From assembly GCF_029525555.1 (NCBI RefSeq), contig NZ_JAPDHZ010000002.1, positions 347,868 to 411,867 of the forward strand: 64,000 nt of DNA, given 5' to 3'. The notes beneath the pieces were generated by a model. That model searched no databases. It worked only from the letters and a program-made list of their open reading frames with translations, and was not told where the DNA came from. Below are positions 56,949-64,000 of the stretch, in pieces. The first letter of the stretch is position 1. Each line of letters begins with the position of its first letter. The position numbers and the translations under genes are program-made. This DNA is from Cohnella ginsengisoli. Its GTDB lineage: Bacteria > Bacillota > Bacilli > Paenibacillales > Paenibacillaceae.

Positions 56949-58677
56949 CTAGCGTACCGCGCTGAACTGAGCCTGGTGTAGACGGCTGTAAATGCCGCCG
57001 GTCCCTACGAGCTCCTCGTGCCTTCCCTGCTCCGCGATGCCGTCCTCGGTGACGACGACGATGCGGTCGGCATCCTTGACGGTCGCGAGCCTGTGCGCGA
57101 TGACAAGGGTCGTGCGGCCTTCGGAAAGCTCGGACAGCGATTGCTGGATCGCGGCTTCGGTCTCGGTGTCGAGCGCCGAAGTGGCTTCGTCCAGGATCAG
57201 GATGGGCGGATTTTTCAGAAACATACGGGCGATCGCGAGACGTTGCTTCTGGCCGCCGGACAGCTTCACGCCCCGCTCCCCGATGACCGTATCCAATCCG
57301 AGCGGCTGCGCGCGGATGAATGGTTCGAGCTTCGCCCTGCGCGCCGCCGTCCAGATTTCCTCCTCGGTCGCCCCCAGCTTGCCGTAAGCGATATTCTCCC
57401 TTACCGTGCCGGCGAAAAGGAAGACGTCCTGCTGAACGACGCCGATCTGACGCCGCAGCGAAACGAGCTTCATCCGGCGGATGTCGATGCCGTCGATCGT
57501 GATCGAACCGCCCGACACCTCGTAGAAGCGCGGCAGCAAGCTGCAAAGCGTCGTTTTCCCCGCGCCCGACGGACCGACGAACGCGACGGTCTCGCCCGCC
57601 TTGATGGACAGGTCGATGCCGCTTAGCGCCTGGGTGTGCGACTCGTAGCCGAACGACACGTCCCGATAACGAATTTCGCCGGCCAATTTGCCGACTTCGA
57701 TCGCGCCGTCCGCATCGGACACATCCGGCTCGGTATCCATGAGCTCGATATAGCGCTTGAATCCCGCGATCCCTTTCGGATACAGCTCGATGACTGCGTT
57801 GATTTTCTCGATCGGTCTGAACAGTACGTTAGTCAGCAAAACAAAGGCCAGAAATTCGCCGTATTGAAGCTCGCCTCGAATCACATACCAGGCGCCCGCG
57901 ACCATGACGATCAGCGTTACGAGCCGCATCAGCATATAGCTTGCGGTCGAGCTGCGCGCGAGAATTTTGTAGCCGAGCAGCTTTGCCTTGCGGAACAGCT
58001 GGTTGTTGACGCGGAACAACGACATCTCGTGCTCCTCGTTAGCGAACGCCTGCACGACGCGGATGCCTCCGATGTTGTCCTCGACCCGCGCGTTATAATC
58101 CCCCCATGCTGCCGAACATCTTGTTCATGGCGCCCGTCATTTTGCCGTTGAAGTAGATCGACAGCACGATCAGCACGGGAACGGTGGCGAACGTGATGAG
58201 CGCCATGCCCGGATGAATGTACAGCATGAGTCCGAACGCGCCGGCGAGCGTCATGACGGCGATGAACACGTCCTCGGGACCATGGTGGGCGACTTCGCCG
58301 ATGTCCATCAGATCGGTGGACATGCGGGACATGAGATGACCGGTCTTCGTGTTGTCGTAAAACTTGAAAGAAAGCTTCTGGAGATGCGCGAACAGGTTGC
58401 GGCGCATGTCGGTCTCGATGTTGATGCCGAGCATATGACCCCAGTAAGTCACGACGAACTGCATGAAGGCGTTGAGCACATAGACGGCGAGCAGGCCGCC
58501 GCACGCCCATAGGATCGGCTCCCAATCCTTGCTTGGCAGCAGCTTATCGACGACTTGGTTCAACGCGAGCGGAAATCCGAGCTCCAGCAGCGCCGCTAAA
58601 ATCGCGCAGCAAAAATCGAGATAAAACAAGCCTTTATACGGTTTGTAATAAGACATAAAACGGCGAATCAAATCCAT
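56949..58677 (-). CDS. ABC exporter with fused membrane and ATPase domains (frame broken at a C/G run)
   Basis: N-terminal six-helix membrane domain (MDLIRRFMSYYKPYKGLFYL, FYDNTKTGHLMSRMSTDLMD), and a C-terminal ATPase: FVGPSGAGKTTLCSLLPRFY, GVKLSGGQKQRLAIARMF, ILILDEATSALDTETE. Six C at 58100-58105 (plus strand) should be five, giving FGSMGDYNARVEDNIGGIRV and one 575-residue half-transporter. A Fur box lies upstream, so it may export a siderophore or protect under iron stress. Confidence 0.93.
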
Positions 58678-58808
58678 GTTCCTCCCATGCGACAGCAGCC
58701 GCCGTTCGGCCGCCCCGTCGGTGTGCGTCTTCGTTTCCGGCTGTCGGAACGCGATGTGACCAGCATACCCCGCCGCTTCCGGTTAGACAAGGCCGAATAC
58801 GCATGTAT

Positions 58809-58832
58809 CAATGATAATGAATATCATTATTG
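58809..58832 (-). promoter_or_regulatory. Fur box
   Basis: CAATGATAATGAATATCATTATTG is a near-perfect palindrome; its core TGATAATGAATATCA matches the Fur consensus TGATAATNATTATCA at all but one position. It lies about 130 bases before the ABC exporter gene on the minus strand. Confidence 0.85.
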
Positions 58833-58871
58833 ATTTCAAACGTTTTTGACGAATGTCCGCCTCGCATCAAA

Positions 58872-58909
58872 CAAAGCCGCCGCCTTCTCCGGAGAGAAAG
58901 CGGCGGCTG
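58872..58909 (-). terminator. Terminator after the parvulin gene
   Basis: AGCCGCCGC and GCGGCGGCT arms with an internal CTCCGGAG, followed by TTGTTTG on the minus strand. Confidence 0.75.
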
Positions 58910-58930
58910 CAATGCAGTCTCGATGCGTTT

Positions 58931-60148
58931 TTATTTGCTTGCGCCGGCCGACGGCGACGCTGCGGACGTAGCCGATGGAGAAGCGGCCCCGGAAGCGGCA
59001 GGTGCGGTCGAAGACGCCGGAGATGCGGCCGGCTCTTCTTTTTTCGTCAACAGGTTTTCGTAGCCTGCCTCTTTTTTAGCCGTTTCGATCCATTCGGATG
59101 CGCCTTCGTTCACCTTTTCGTCGAGATACGCGGCCTTCACCTTGTCCTTGACCGAATCGTAGGTCGACGTGACGGCTTCCTTGCGGTCCGTGACGAGAAT
59201 AATGTGGAAGCCGTTCGGCGACTCGACGACGCCGCTCATTTCGTCTTTCTTGAGCTTGAAGGCAGCCGTCTCGAATTGCTCGTTCATGACGCCTTTGCCG
59301 AAGAAACCGAGATCGCCGCCGTTCGCCTGGGAGCCTGTGTCGGTCGACTTTTCCTTCGCGACCGTCGCGAAGTCGGCGCCTCCCTTAAGGTCCTTGAGGA
59401 CCGCTTCGGCCTCCGCCTTCGTCGCCAGCAGGATGTGCGAGGCGCGAACCTGTTCAGGCGTGTCGAAGGTGGCTTTGTTCGCGTCGTAATAAGCTTTGAG
59501 ATCCTCTTCCTTAGGCGCAAGCTTCTTTTCGAAAATCGCGCGAAGCTCGACCTGCGGCAGAATCTGGTTTTTCTTGTAAGTTTCGAGCGTCGTGCCGCTA
59601 GAGGACAGCGCGTTTTCGAAGTCGGCGTCCGTGGCGAAGTTAAATTGCGCCTTGATCTTGACGACCTCTTGGGCGACCGCTTCTTCGGCGGCCGCTTTGG
59701 TCAAGCCGGCTTTCTCGGCTTCGCCGTCGATCAGCTTCAGCGTCATGTAGTTGTCGAGCATGGAGCCTGCTTGGTCCTTGCCGACCTGATCGTACATGAC
59801 CGTATAAAACTCGGACTTGGTGATGTCCTTCCCGTTCAGCGTGCCGACCGCGCCTTTCAGGTTGCCGCCGCCGTCGTCGTTCTGGCGGATCAGGACGACC
59901 GCCAGCGCGATGACCGCGATGACGGCGACGACCCAGGGAACGATGACCGATGCTTTGGCTCCCGATGCCGAAGGCGTGTTTGCCGCAGGCTCCGACGGCA
60001 CTTCAGCTTCCGGCGCGATGCCCTCCTTGTCCAGATCGACCGGTTCGAACGCCGGATCGACCGATTCAAAGGACGCTTTCTCGCTATTATCGTCCGACGC
60101 GCCGTTCTCTCGAACCGGGTTGTTCGGGTCCTTTTCCAAATCGCTCAT
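58931..60148 (-). CDS. Membrane-anchored parvulin-type foldase (PrsA/SurA-like)
   Basis: 405 residues. An acidic cytoplasmic tail of about 65 residues, a single membrane helix (VIVPWVVAVIAVIALAVVLI), a SurA-N-like helical domain, then a parvulin domain (VRASHILLATKAEAEAVLKD, GGDLGFFGKGVMNEQFETAA, PNGFHIILVTDRKE) and a low-complexity Ala/Ser/Pro tail. There is no lipobox, unlike classical PrsA. Probably folds secreted proteins at the outer face of the membrane. AAGGAGG site. Confidence 0.9.
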   Translation of the reverse strand: MSDLEKDPNNPVRENGASDDNSEKASFESVDPAFEPVDLDKEGIAPEAEVPSEPAANTPSASGAKASVIVPWVVAVIAVIALAVVLIRQNDDGGGNLKGAVGTLNGKDITKSEFYTVMYDQVGKDQAGSMLDNYMTLKLIDGEAEKAGLTKAAAEEAVAQEVVKIKAQFNFATDADFENALSSSGTTLETYKKNQILPQVELRAIFEKKLAPKEEDLKAYYDANKATFDTPEQVRASHILLATKAEAEAVLKDLKGGADFATVAKEKSTDTGSQANGGDLGFFGKGVMNEQFETAAFKLKKDEMSGVVESPNGFHIILVTDRKEAVTSTYDSVKDKVKAAYLDEKVNEGASEWIETAKKEAGYENLLTKKEEPAASPASSTAPAASGAASPSATSAASPSAGASK

Positions 60149-60225
60149 TCCTATTTTTCCTCCTTGAGTGTATACGAATTATTCATCCACTATATCAAAT
60201 TATGGACAAGATACCTTAAAGCCAG

Positions 60226-61188
60226 CTAAAAATTAAAGCGGGAACGGATAAATTCGAGCGCCTTGCGATTTTGATCTCCGCTTACCGCATGTCCTTGGAA
60301 CGGATAAATCTCAATCCGCTTGTCCGACTCGATCCGGTTGTAGGCGGCGAATATCGTCTCCGGCATCGTGACCGGGTCCTTGAGACCGACGGAGACGAGG
60401 AGCGGAATGCGAATGCGATGCGCCAGGTTCATCATGTCGAAGTAACTGAGCGTTCGCAGCACCTCGTCGAGCTTTTCCGGGAAACGGTTCAGGAAATCGG
60501 CGGCTTCCGTCAGCGAACTGGTGGAATTTAAAATGCCGAAGTCCATATGGCACATGTTGGGGATGTGCGCGACGGCGATGGAAGGCACCTCCGACAGCGC
60601 AGCCGCAAGCAGCGCGAGCCCCCCGCCTTGGCTGCCGCCGCTCGCGCATATACGCCCGGCGTCGACTTCCGGCTGCGCCGCGGCCCACTCGAGCGCCTTC
60701 AGCGCATCGATCGAGATCGCTTTATAATAACATTCTTCTTTGTCCAAAATGTTTTGCGTCAGCCATCCGCGCGTCATCCCGTGCCGCTGCGCGAGCAGGT
60801 TACCCGTATCCCCGCCTTGGCCGCGTATGTCAACGGCGAATGCCGCGACGCCCAACATCGCGTATTGCGCGAAATCCTCGGGGTACCCCTTGCTGCCCGT
60901 GTAACCGTGATAAAGAACGACGCAAGGGAGCTTGGCGTCGGCAGGCCTGTTTTTCGGCAAAATGAACCAGCCGTGAATGCGGGTACTGTCGAAGCCTTCG
61001 TATTCGACTTTGTAAGCTTCCATGCTGTCGAGCGGCGTCTTTGTCAGCAGCCGCGTACCGTTAAGCGGCTTGTCCTTCGCAGCGTTCAGCGTCTCGCCCC
61101 AAAATGCGTCGAGATCCGGCTCCGCGGTCAGTTCCGGACGGTACTGCTCCAGATCCGCGATGCGTCTTTGTATCGCATTGTTCATCAT
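60226..61188 (-). CDS. Acetyl-xylan esterase family (CE7) hydrolase
   Basis: 320 residues. Alpha/beta hydrolase with nucleophile Ser in CASGGSQGGGLALLAAAL, Asp in VSVGLKDPVTMPET, His in YPFQGHAVSGDQN, and RGQGGDTGN, the CE7 RGQ motif. Members remove acetyl groups from xylo-oligosaccharides or cephalosporin C. No signal peptide, so intracellular. Together with the GH31 enzyme it suggests use of plant hemicellulose. Confidence 0.9.
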   Translation of the reverse strand: MMNNAIQRRIADLEQYRPELTAEPDLDAFWGETLNAAKDKPLNGTRLLTKTPLDSMEAYKVEYEGFDSTRIHGWFILPKNRPADAKLPCVVLYHGYTGSKGYPEDFAQYAMLGVAAFAVDIRGQGGDTGNLLAQRHGMTRGWLTQNILDKEECYYKAISIDALKALEWAAAQPEVDAGRICASGGSQGGGLALLAAALSEVPSIAVAHIPNMCHMDFGILNSTSSLTEAADFLNRFPEKLDEVLRTLSYFDMMNLAHRIRIPLLVSVGLKDPVTMPETIFAAYNRIESDKRIEIYPFQGHAVSGDQNRKALEFIRSRFNF

Positions 61189-61280
61189 GCCTTCCCCCCT
61201 GTTTCTCTGGATTCTTCTCGCGTTCACCAATTGGACACAACAGGCCTATCTTACCATCGTATACCAGCAGTGTCGACCAT

Positions 61281-61333
61281 AAAAAACGCCGCTTTCATCG
61301 TCGGCGGCAAGCATCCGACGATGAAGCGGCGTT
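61281..61333 (-). terminator. Terminator after spo0A
   Basis: AAACGCCGCTTCATCGTCGG and CCGACGATGAAAGCGGCGTT pair with one bulge around a 10-base loop, followed by TTTTTT on the minus strand. Confidence 0.88.
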
Positions 61334-61381
61334 TCCCGAAGAACGCGAACAGATCGATCTTGCTTAATTTCGCCCCGTTTC

Positions 61382-62207
61382 CTAGCTCACCTTGTGCTCG
61401 ATCCGAAGCTTGTCCGCGACCATCGCGATGAACTCGGAGTTGGTCGGCTTGGACTTGGCGATATTGATCGTGTAGCCGAACAAATGGCTGATCGAGTCGA
61501 TGTTGCCGCGCGTCCATGCGACTTCGATGGCGTGCCGGATGGCGCGTTCGACGCGGCTAGGCGTCGTCTTGAACTTTTCGGCAATAGCGGGATACAGCGT
61601 TTTCGTAATCGCGCCCAGGATCTCGATGTTATTGTAGACCATCGTGATCGCCTCGCGCAGATACTGATAGCCCTTGATATGCGCCGGCACGCCGATTTCG
61701 TGAATGATGCTCGTGATATTGGCGTCCAGATTTTTCGGCTTGCCGATCGGCACGATATTCGAACGCGAGCCTCCGCTGAAGGAAGAGGATGCTGACGAAG
61801 AAACGGATACCGGAATCTGCGACGGCGTGCCTGCAAGCTGGCGAATACGATTCGCGAGCACGTCCATGTCGAACGGCTTCAAAATATAATAGGAGGCGCC
61901 CAGCTGTACCGCGCGTTGTGTGATGTTCTCTTGGCCGAACGCGGTGAGCATAATGATCTTCGGCATGGGGGGACAGGTTCATGTCCCGCAGCTTTTCCAA
62001 TACGCCGAGCCCGTCCAGGTGAGGCATAATAATATCCAGAATCATCACATCCGGAATATTCCGGGTTTCTTCCAGCTGACGGATGACCTCTTCTCCGTTG
62101 TACGCCACGCCGATGACGGTCATGTCCTCCTGCTCTTCGATATACTCGGACAGCAGGTTGGTGAATTCTCGGTTATCGTCTGCAAGAAATACTTCAATCC
62201 GCGGCAA
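61382..62207 (-). CDS. spo0A: Master sporulation regulator Spo0A (frame broken at a C/G run)
   Basis: Receiver domain ([20 protein letters not shown], phospho-Asp in [13 protein letters not shown], Lys in [10 protein letters not shown]) and effector domain ([51 protein letters not shown]). Six G at 61967-61972 (plus strand) should be five, giving [20 protein letters not shown]. Start is TTG at 62207, eight bases after GAGGGAGG. Repaired length about 274 residues. spo0A cannot be dead in a functional spore former, so the break is best read as an error. Confidence 0.95.
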
Positions 62208-62272
62208 TGTTGTATCCTCCCTCACAAGCTTAAGATGATGTTAGAAACGCTCACCGTTCCCTGCTTATCCGA

Positions 62273-62299
62273 ATTCGACAAAGCGTTTGCAATTCCTTC
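62273..62299 (-). promoter_or_regulatory. Sigma-H promoter of spo0A with overlapping 0A box
   Basis: Minus strand GAAGGAATT, 11 bases, GTCGAAT: a perfect match to RNAGGAWWW-N11-RNNGAAT. A 0A box TGTCGAA (62280-62274) covers the -10. This is the Ps-type promoter of spo0A. Confidence 0.85.
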
Positions 62300-62384
62300 T
62301 TGTCGTAATTTTTTTCTTTATTTTTTTTATCTGCATGACATATAATAAAGAATTTACGTCATATGGCGATCTATTTCGGTTTTT

Positions 62385-62391
62385 TTCGACA
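62385..62391 (-). promoter_or_regulatory. Upstream 0A box
   Basis: TGTCGAA on the minus strand, about 110 bases above the first box; a one-mismatch copy in the other orientation, TGTCGTA, lies at 62301-62307. The set suggests autoregulation by Spo0A. Confidence 0.6.
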
Positions 62392-62416
62392 AAGCAATGT
62401 CGTTTGAGGTAACGAG

Positions 62417-62448
62417 AAAATCCAAGGCGTCATACTGCCTTGGATTTT
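62417..62448. terminator. Terminator overlapping the spoIVB stop
   Basis: AAAATCCAAGGC and GCCTTGGATTTT form a perfect 12-base stem; the spoIVB TGA lies in the 8-base loop. Confidence 0.8.
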
Positions 62449-63761
62449 GCTTGGCCCGGCTTTAACATAATGCCCGCATCCTGAAGCATCCATTCGATGT
62501 AGCAGCCGTAGCCCGACGCCGGATCGTTGACGAAGACGTGCGTGACGGCGCCGACCAGCTTCCCGTTTTGCAGAATCGGACTGCCGCTCATGCCTTGAAC
62601 GATACCGCCGGTGCGTTTGATCAGATCCGGATCGGTGACGCGGATGACCATCCCTTTCGTCGCAGGCGACGATTGCCGGGACACGTGCACGATTTCAATC
62701 TTGAAGCGCTCGACTTTCTGGCCGCCGACGACCGTCCATATTTCCGCCGGCCCTTCCTTGACCTCTTCTGCGAACGCGACCGGTACCGGTTCCGCCTGGT
62801 ATGCATGACCCGGGAGCTCGCCCATCTGGCCGAAAATGCCGAAAGGCGTATTGCGCTCTACGTTGCCGAGCGTTTTGCTGCCCGGCACGAATTCGGCCCG
62901 CTTCTCCCCCGGATCGCCGTTTTCGCTCTTGGCGATCGACGTGACGTTCGACTGAAGAATTTGCCCGCTGCCCACGGTGATCGGCGTCTGCGTGTCCATA
63001 TCCGTAATGACATGGCCAAGCGCGCCGTATACGCCCTGGTCAGGCGCGTAAAAGGTCAACGTACCGACCCCCGCCGCGGAATCGCGTATATAGAGGCCGA
63101 CGCGCCAAGCTTTGTCTTCCCGGTCGAAAACCGGCGTCAGCGTCGTTCGAAATTGCGCTTTGCCCCGCTGAACGACCAGTTTAAGCGGCTGTCCCGTGGC
63201 GCCTGCTTGCTTCGCGAACGGAGCGACGCGTTTCACGTCGTTGACCGGTTCCCCGTTGATCGAAACGATCAGGTCGCCCATGCGCAGCTTGGCTTCTTCT
63301 CCGGGCGATACGCGGGACTGATCGCCGGTTTGTACGAGATGATGGCCGACGACCATGATGCCCGCCGATTTGACTTTGACGCCGATCGTTTGGCCGCCGG
63401 GAATGACTTTGAGATCCGGTACGACCTGCAGCTTGACGGTTTTAAACGGTATTCGGCCGAATAGCTTAAGCTTGAGTTCTGTTTGACCGCTGCGTTTGGA
63501 ATGAATGGACACCGGATGATTAAGGTCGATCCGTAGGTTCGCGCTCGTCGAGCCGTTGACTTCGGCGACCGTCGAATCGGATAGCGAGCCCTGCGCGTGC
63601 ACCGGCATCGCATAATGAAGGTGCTTGTCCTGTCCCTCGAATAACCGAAGCTCATTCGGGAATGCGGCATAATGACGCATCGGTGCGGAACAGACGGCAA
63701 ATCCTAGAATAAGCGCTAGGAATAGACCAAAAACGCGACGCCAAGAGGACTTCCCGTTCAA
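62430..63761 (-). CDS. spoIVB: Signalling serine protease SpoIVB (TTG start)
   Basis: 443 residues. N-terminal membrane anchor (VFGLFLALILGFAVCSAP), PDZ domain (PGEEAKLRMGDLIVSINGEP), and S55 protease domain with the catalytic Ser in GGIVQGMSGSPILQNGKLVG and His in YGALGHVITDMDTQ. Secreted by the forespore to activate pro-sigma-K processing. Upstream of spo0A as in all Bacilli; TTG start with GGTGAG. Confidence 0.94.
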   Translation of the reverse strand: MNGKSSWRRVFGLFLALILGFAVCSAPMRHYAAFPNELRLFEGQDKHLHYAMPVHAQGSLSDSTVAEVNGSTSANLRIDLNHPVSIHSKRSGQTELKLKLFGRIPFKTVKLQVVPDLKVIPGGQTIGVKVKSAGIMVVGHHLVQTGDQSRVSPGEEAKLRMGDLIVSINGEPVNDVKRVAPFAKQAGATGQPLKLVVQRGKAQFRTTLTPVFDREDKAWRVGLYIRDSAAGVGTLTFYAPDQGVYGALGHVITDMDTQTPITVGSGQILQSNVTSIAKSENGDPGEKRAEFVPGSKTLGNVERNTPFGIFGQMGELPGHAYQAEPVPVAFAEEVKEGPAEIWTVVGGQKVERFKIEIVHVSRQSSPATKGMVIRVTDPDLIKRTGGIVQGMSGSPILQNGKLVGAVTHVFVNDPASGYGCYIEWMLQDAGIMLKPGQAKSKAV

Positions 63762-63882
63762 GTTCTCACCACTTCCCTACAGACTACACCGGCGAACCGT
63801 GACACTGCCCGGCGACGTAACTATAAGGTAACCGCGGCCTCCCCCCTTTTATGTTGCCGAAAACCTTCCTTGAAACACGAAT

Positions 63883-64000
63883 TTACGCGTCCTGACGGGA
63901 TTTTTGGGCATCGGCCAGCGTTAACATTTCTTGCGCGTGATGGCGCGTACGATCGGTGACTTCCACCCCGCCCAGCATGCGCGCGAGCTCTTCCACGCGC
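63883..64000 (-). CDS. recN: DNA repair protein RecN (3' end only)
   Basis: The last 38 residues, ending RVEELARMLGGVEVTDRTRH, HAQEMLTLADAQKSRQDA, match the RecN C-terminus. The rest lies beyond base 64000. Followed by spoIVB and spo0A as in B. subtilis. Confidence 0.85.
   Translation of the reverse strand, partial: RVEELARMLGGVEVTDRTRHHAQEMLTLADAQKSRQDA

Noticed and set aside
61900..62000. Programmed ribosomal frameshift in spo0A at the six-base run
   Set aside because: The same kind of one-base excess occurs in about twenty unrelated genes; no slippery heptamer with downstream structure is needed to explain it.
1..64000. CRISPR arrays, tRNA or rRNA genes, prophage structural genes
   Set aside because: No regularly spaced repeats, cloverleaf sequences or phage modules were found on reading both strands.

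Overview
The window is high-GC DNA from a spore-forming, low-GC-lineage Gram-positive bacterium. The best fit is the family Paenibacillaceae, probably Cohnella or a close Paenibacillus relative. This rests on the gene order (recN-spoIVB-spo0A ... bkd ... nudF-spoIIM-fur-yqzK-xerD-drm-punA-dacF-spoIIAA-spoIIAB-sigF-spoVA-lysA-ppiB-ribD-ribE), which is the Bacillus subtilis order read on the minus strand, together with long mciZ, yqzK, yqzF and prli42 homologues. The genus is an inference; no rRNA or tRNA gene was seen.

Layout. 1-4.1 kb: riboflavin genes under an FMN riboswitch, ppiB and lysA. 4.3-10.2 kb: a sporulation block (spoVAF, spoVAB, spoVAA, sigF, spoIIAB, spoIIAA, dacF) with recognisable candidate sigma-G, sigma-H and sigma-F promoters. 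10.5-11.4 kb: a decayed IS1595-type transposase. 11.6-16.3 kb: nucleoside salvage (pdp, punA, drm), xerD and yqzK. 16.4-25.1 kb: a subtilase, two thiol peroxidases around an OhrR-type regulator, fur, spoIIM, an EndoQ-like nuclease, nudF, mciZ, and a WYL regulator divergent from an MFS pump. 25.2-33.5 kb: an ECF sigma/anti-sigma pair, a NEW3 protein with an ABC exporter, a PadR/MFS drug-efflux pair and a serine hydrolase. 33.5-42.9 kb: an inositol operon iolDEBCAJG with a LacI-type regulator. 43.3-50.7 kb: M20 peptidase, prli42, lipB and the branched-chain 2-oxoacid dehydrogenase genes. 51-54.8 kb: yqzF, an AraC regulator and a GH31 glycosidase. 54.8-58.8 kb: a Fur-boxed operon of an ABC exporter plus two FecCD-type permeases. 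58.9-64 kb: a membrane-anchored parvulin foldase, an acetyl-xylan-esterase-family hydrolase, spo0A, spoIVB and the 3' end of recN.

The main caution for any user is that about twenty genes, including spo0A, xerD, spoIIM, drm, pdp, bkdB, lpdV, mciZ and the GH31 enzyme, are broken by an indel inside a homopolymer run, almost always one extra base. Restoring one base recovers full-length family proteins in each case, so I treat these as assembly or sequencing errors and annotate the repaired spans. The only break that does not fit this pattern is in the transposase, which looks like real decay.

Working together: the conserved backbone controls entry into sporulation (Spo0A), forespore gene expression (SigF, SpoIIAA, SpoIIAB), engulfment (SpoIIM), sigma-K checkpoint signalling (SpoIVB), Z-ring inhibition (MciZ) and spore germinant or DPA handling (SpoVA proteins). 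The accessory islands add carbon uptake and degradation (inositol, xylosides, acetylated glycans), redox defence, efflux and iron-regulated transport.
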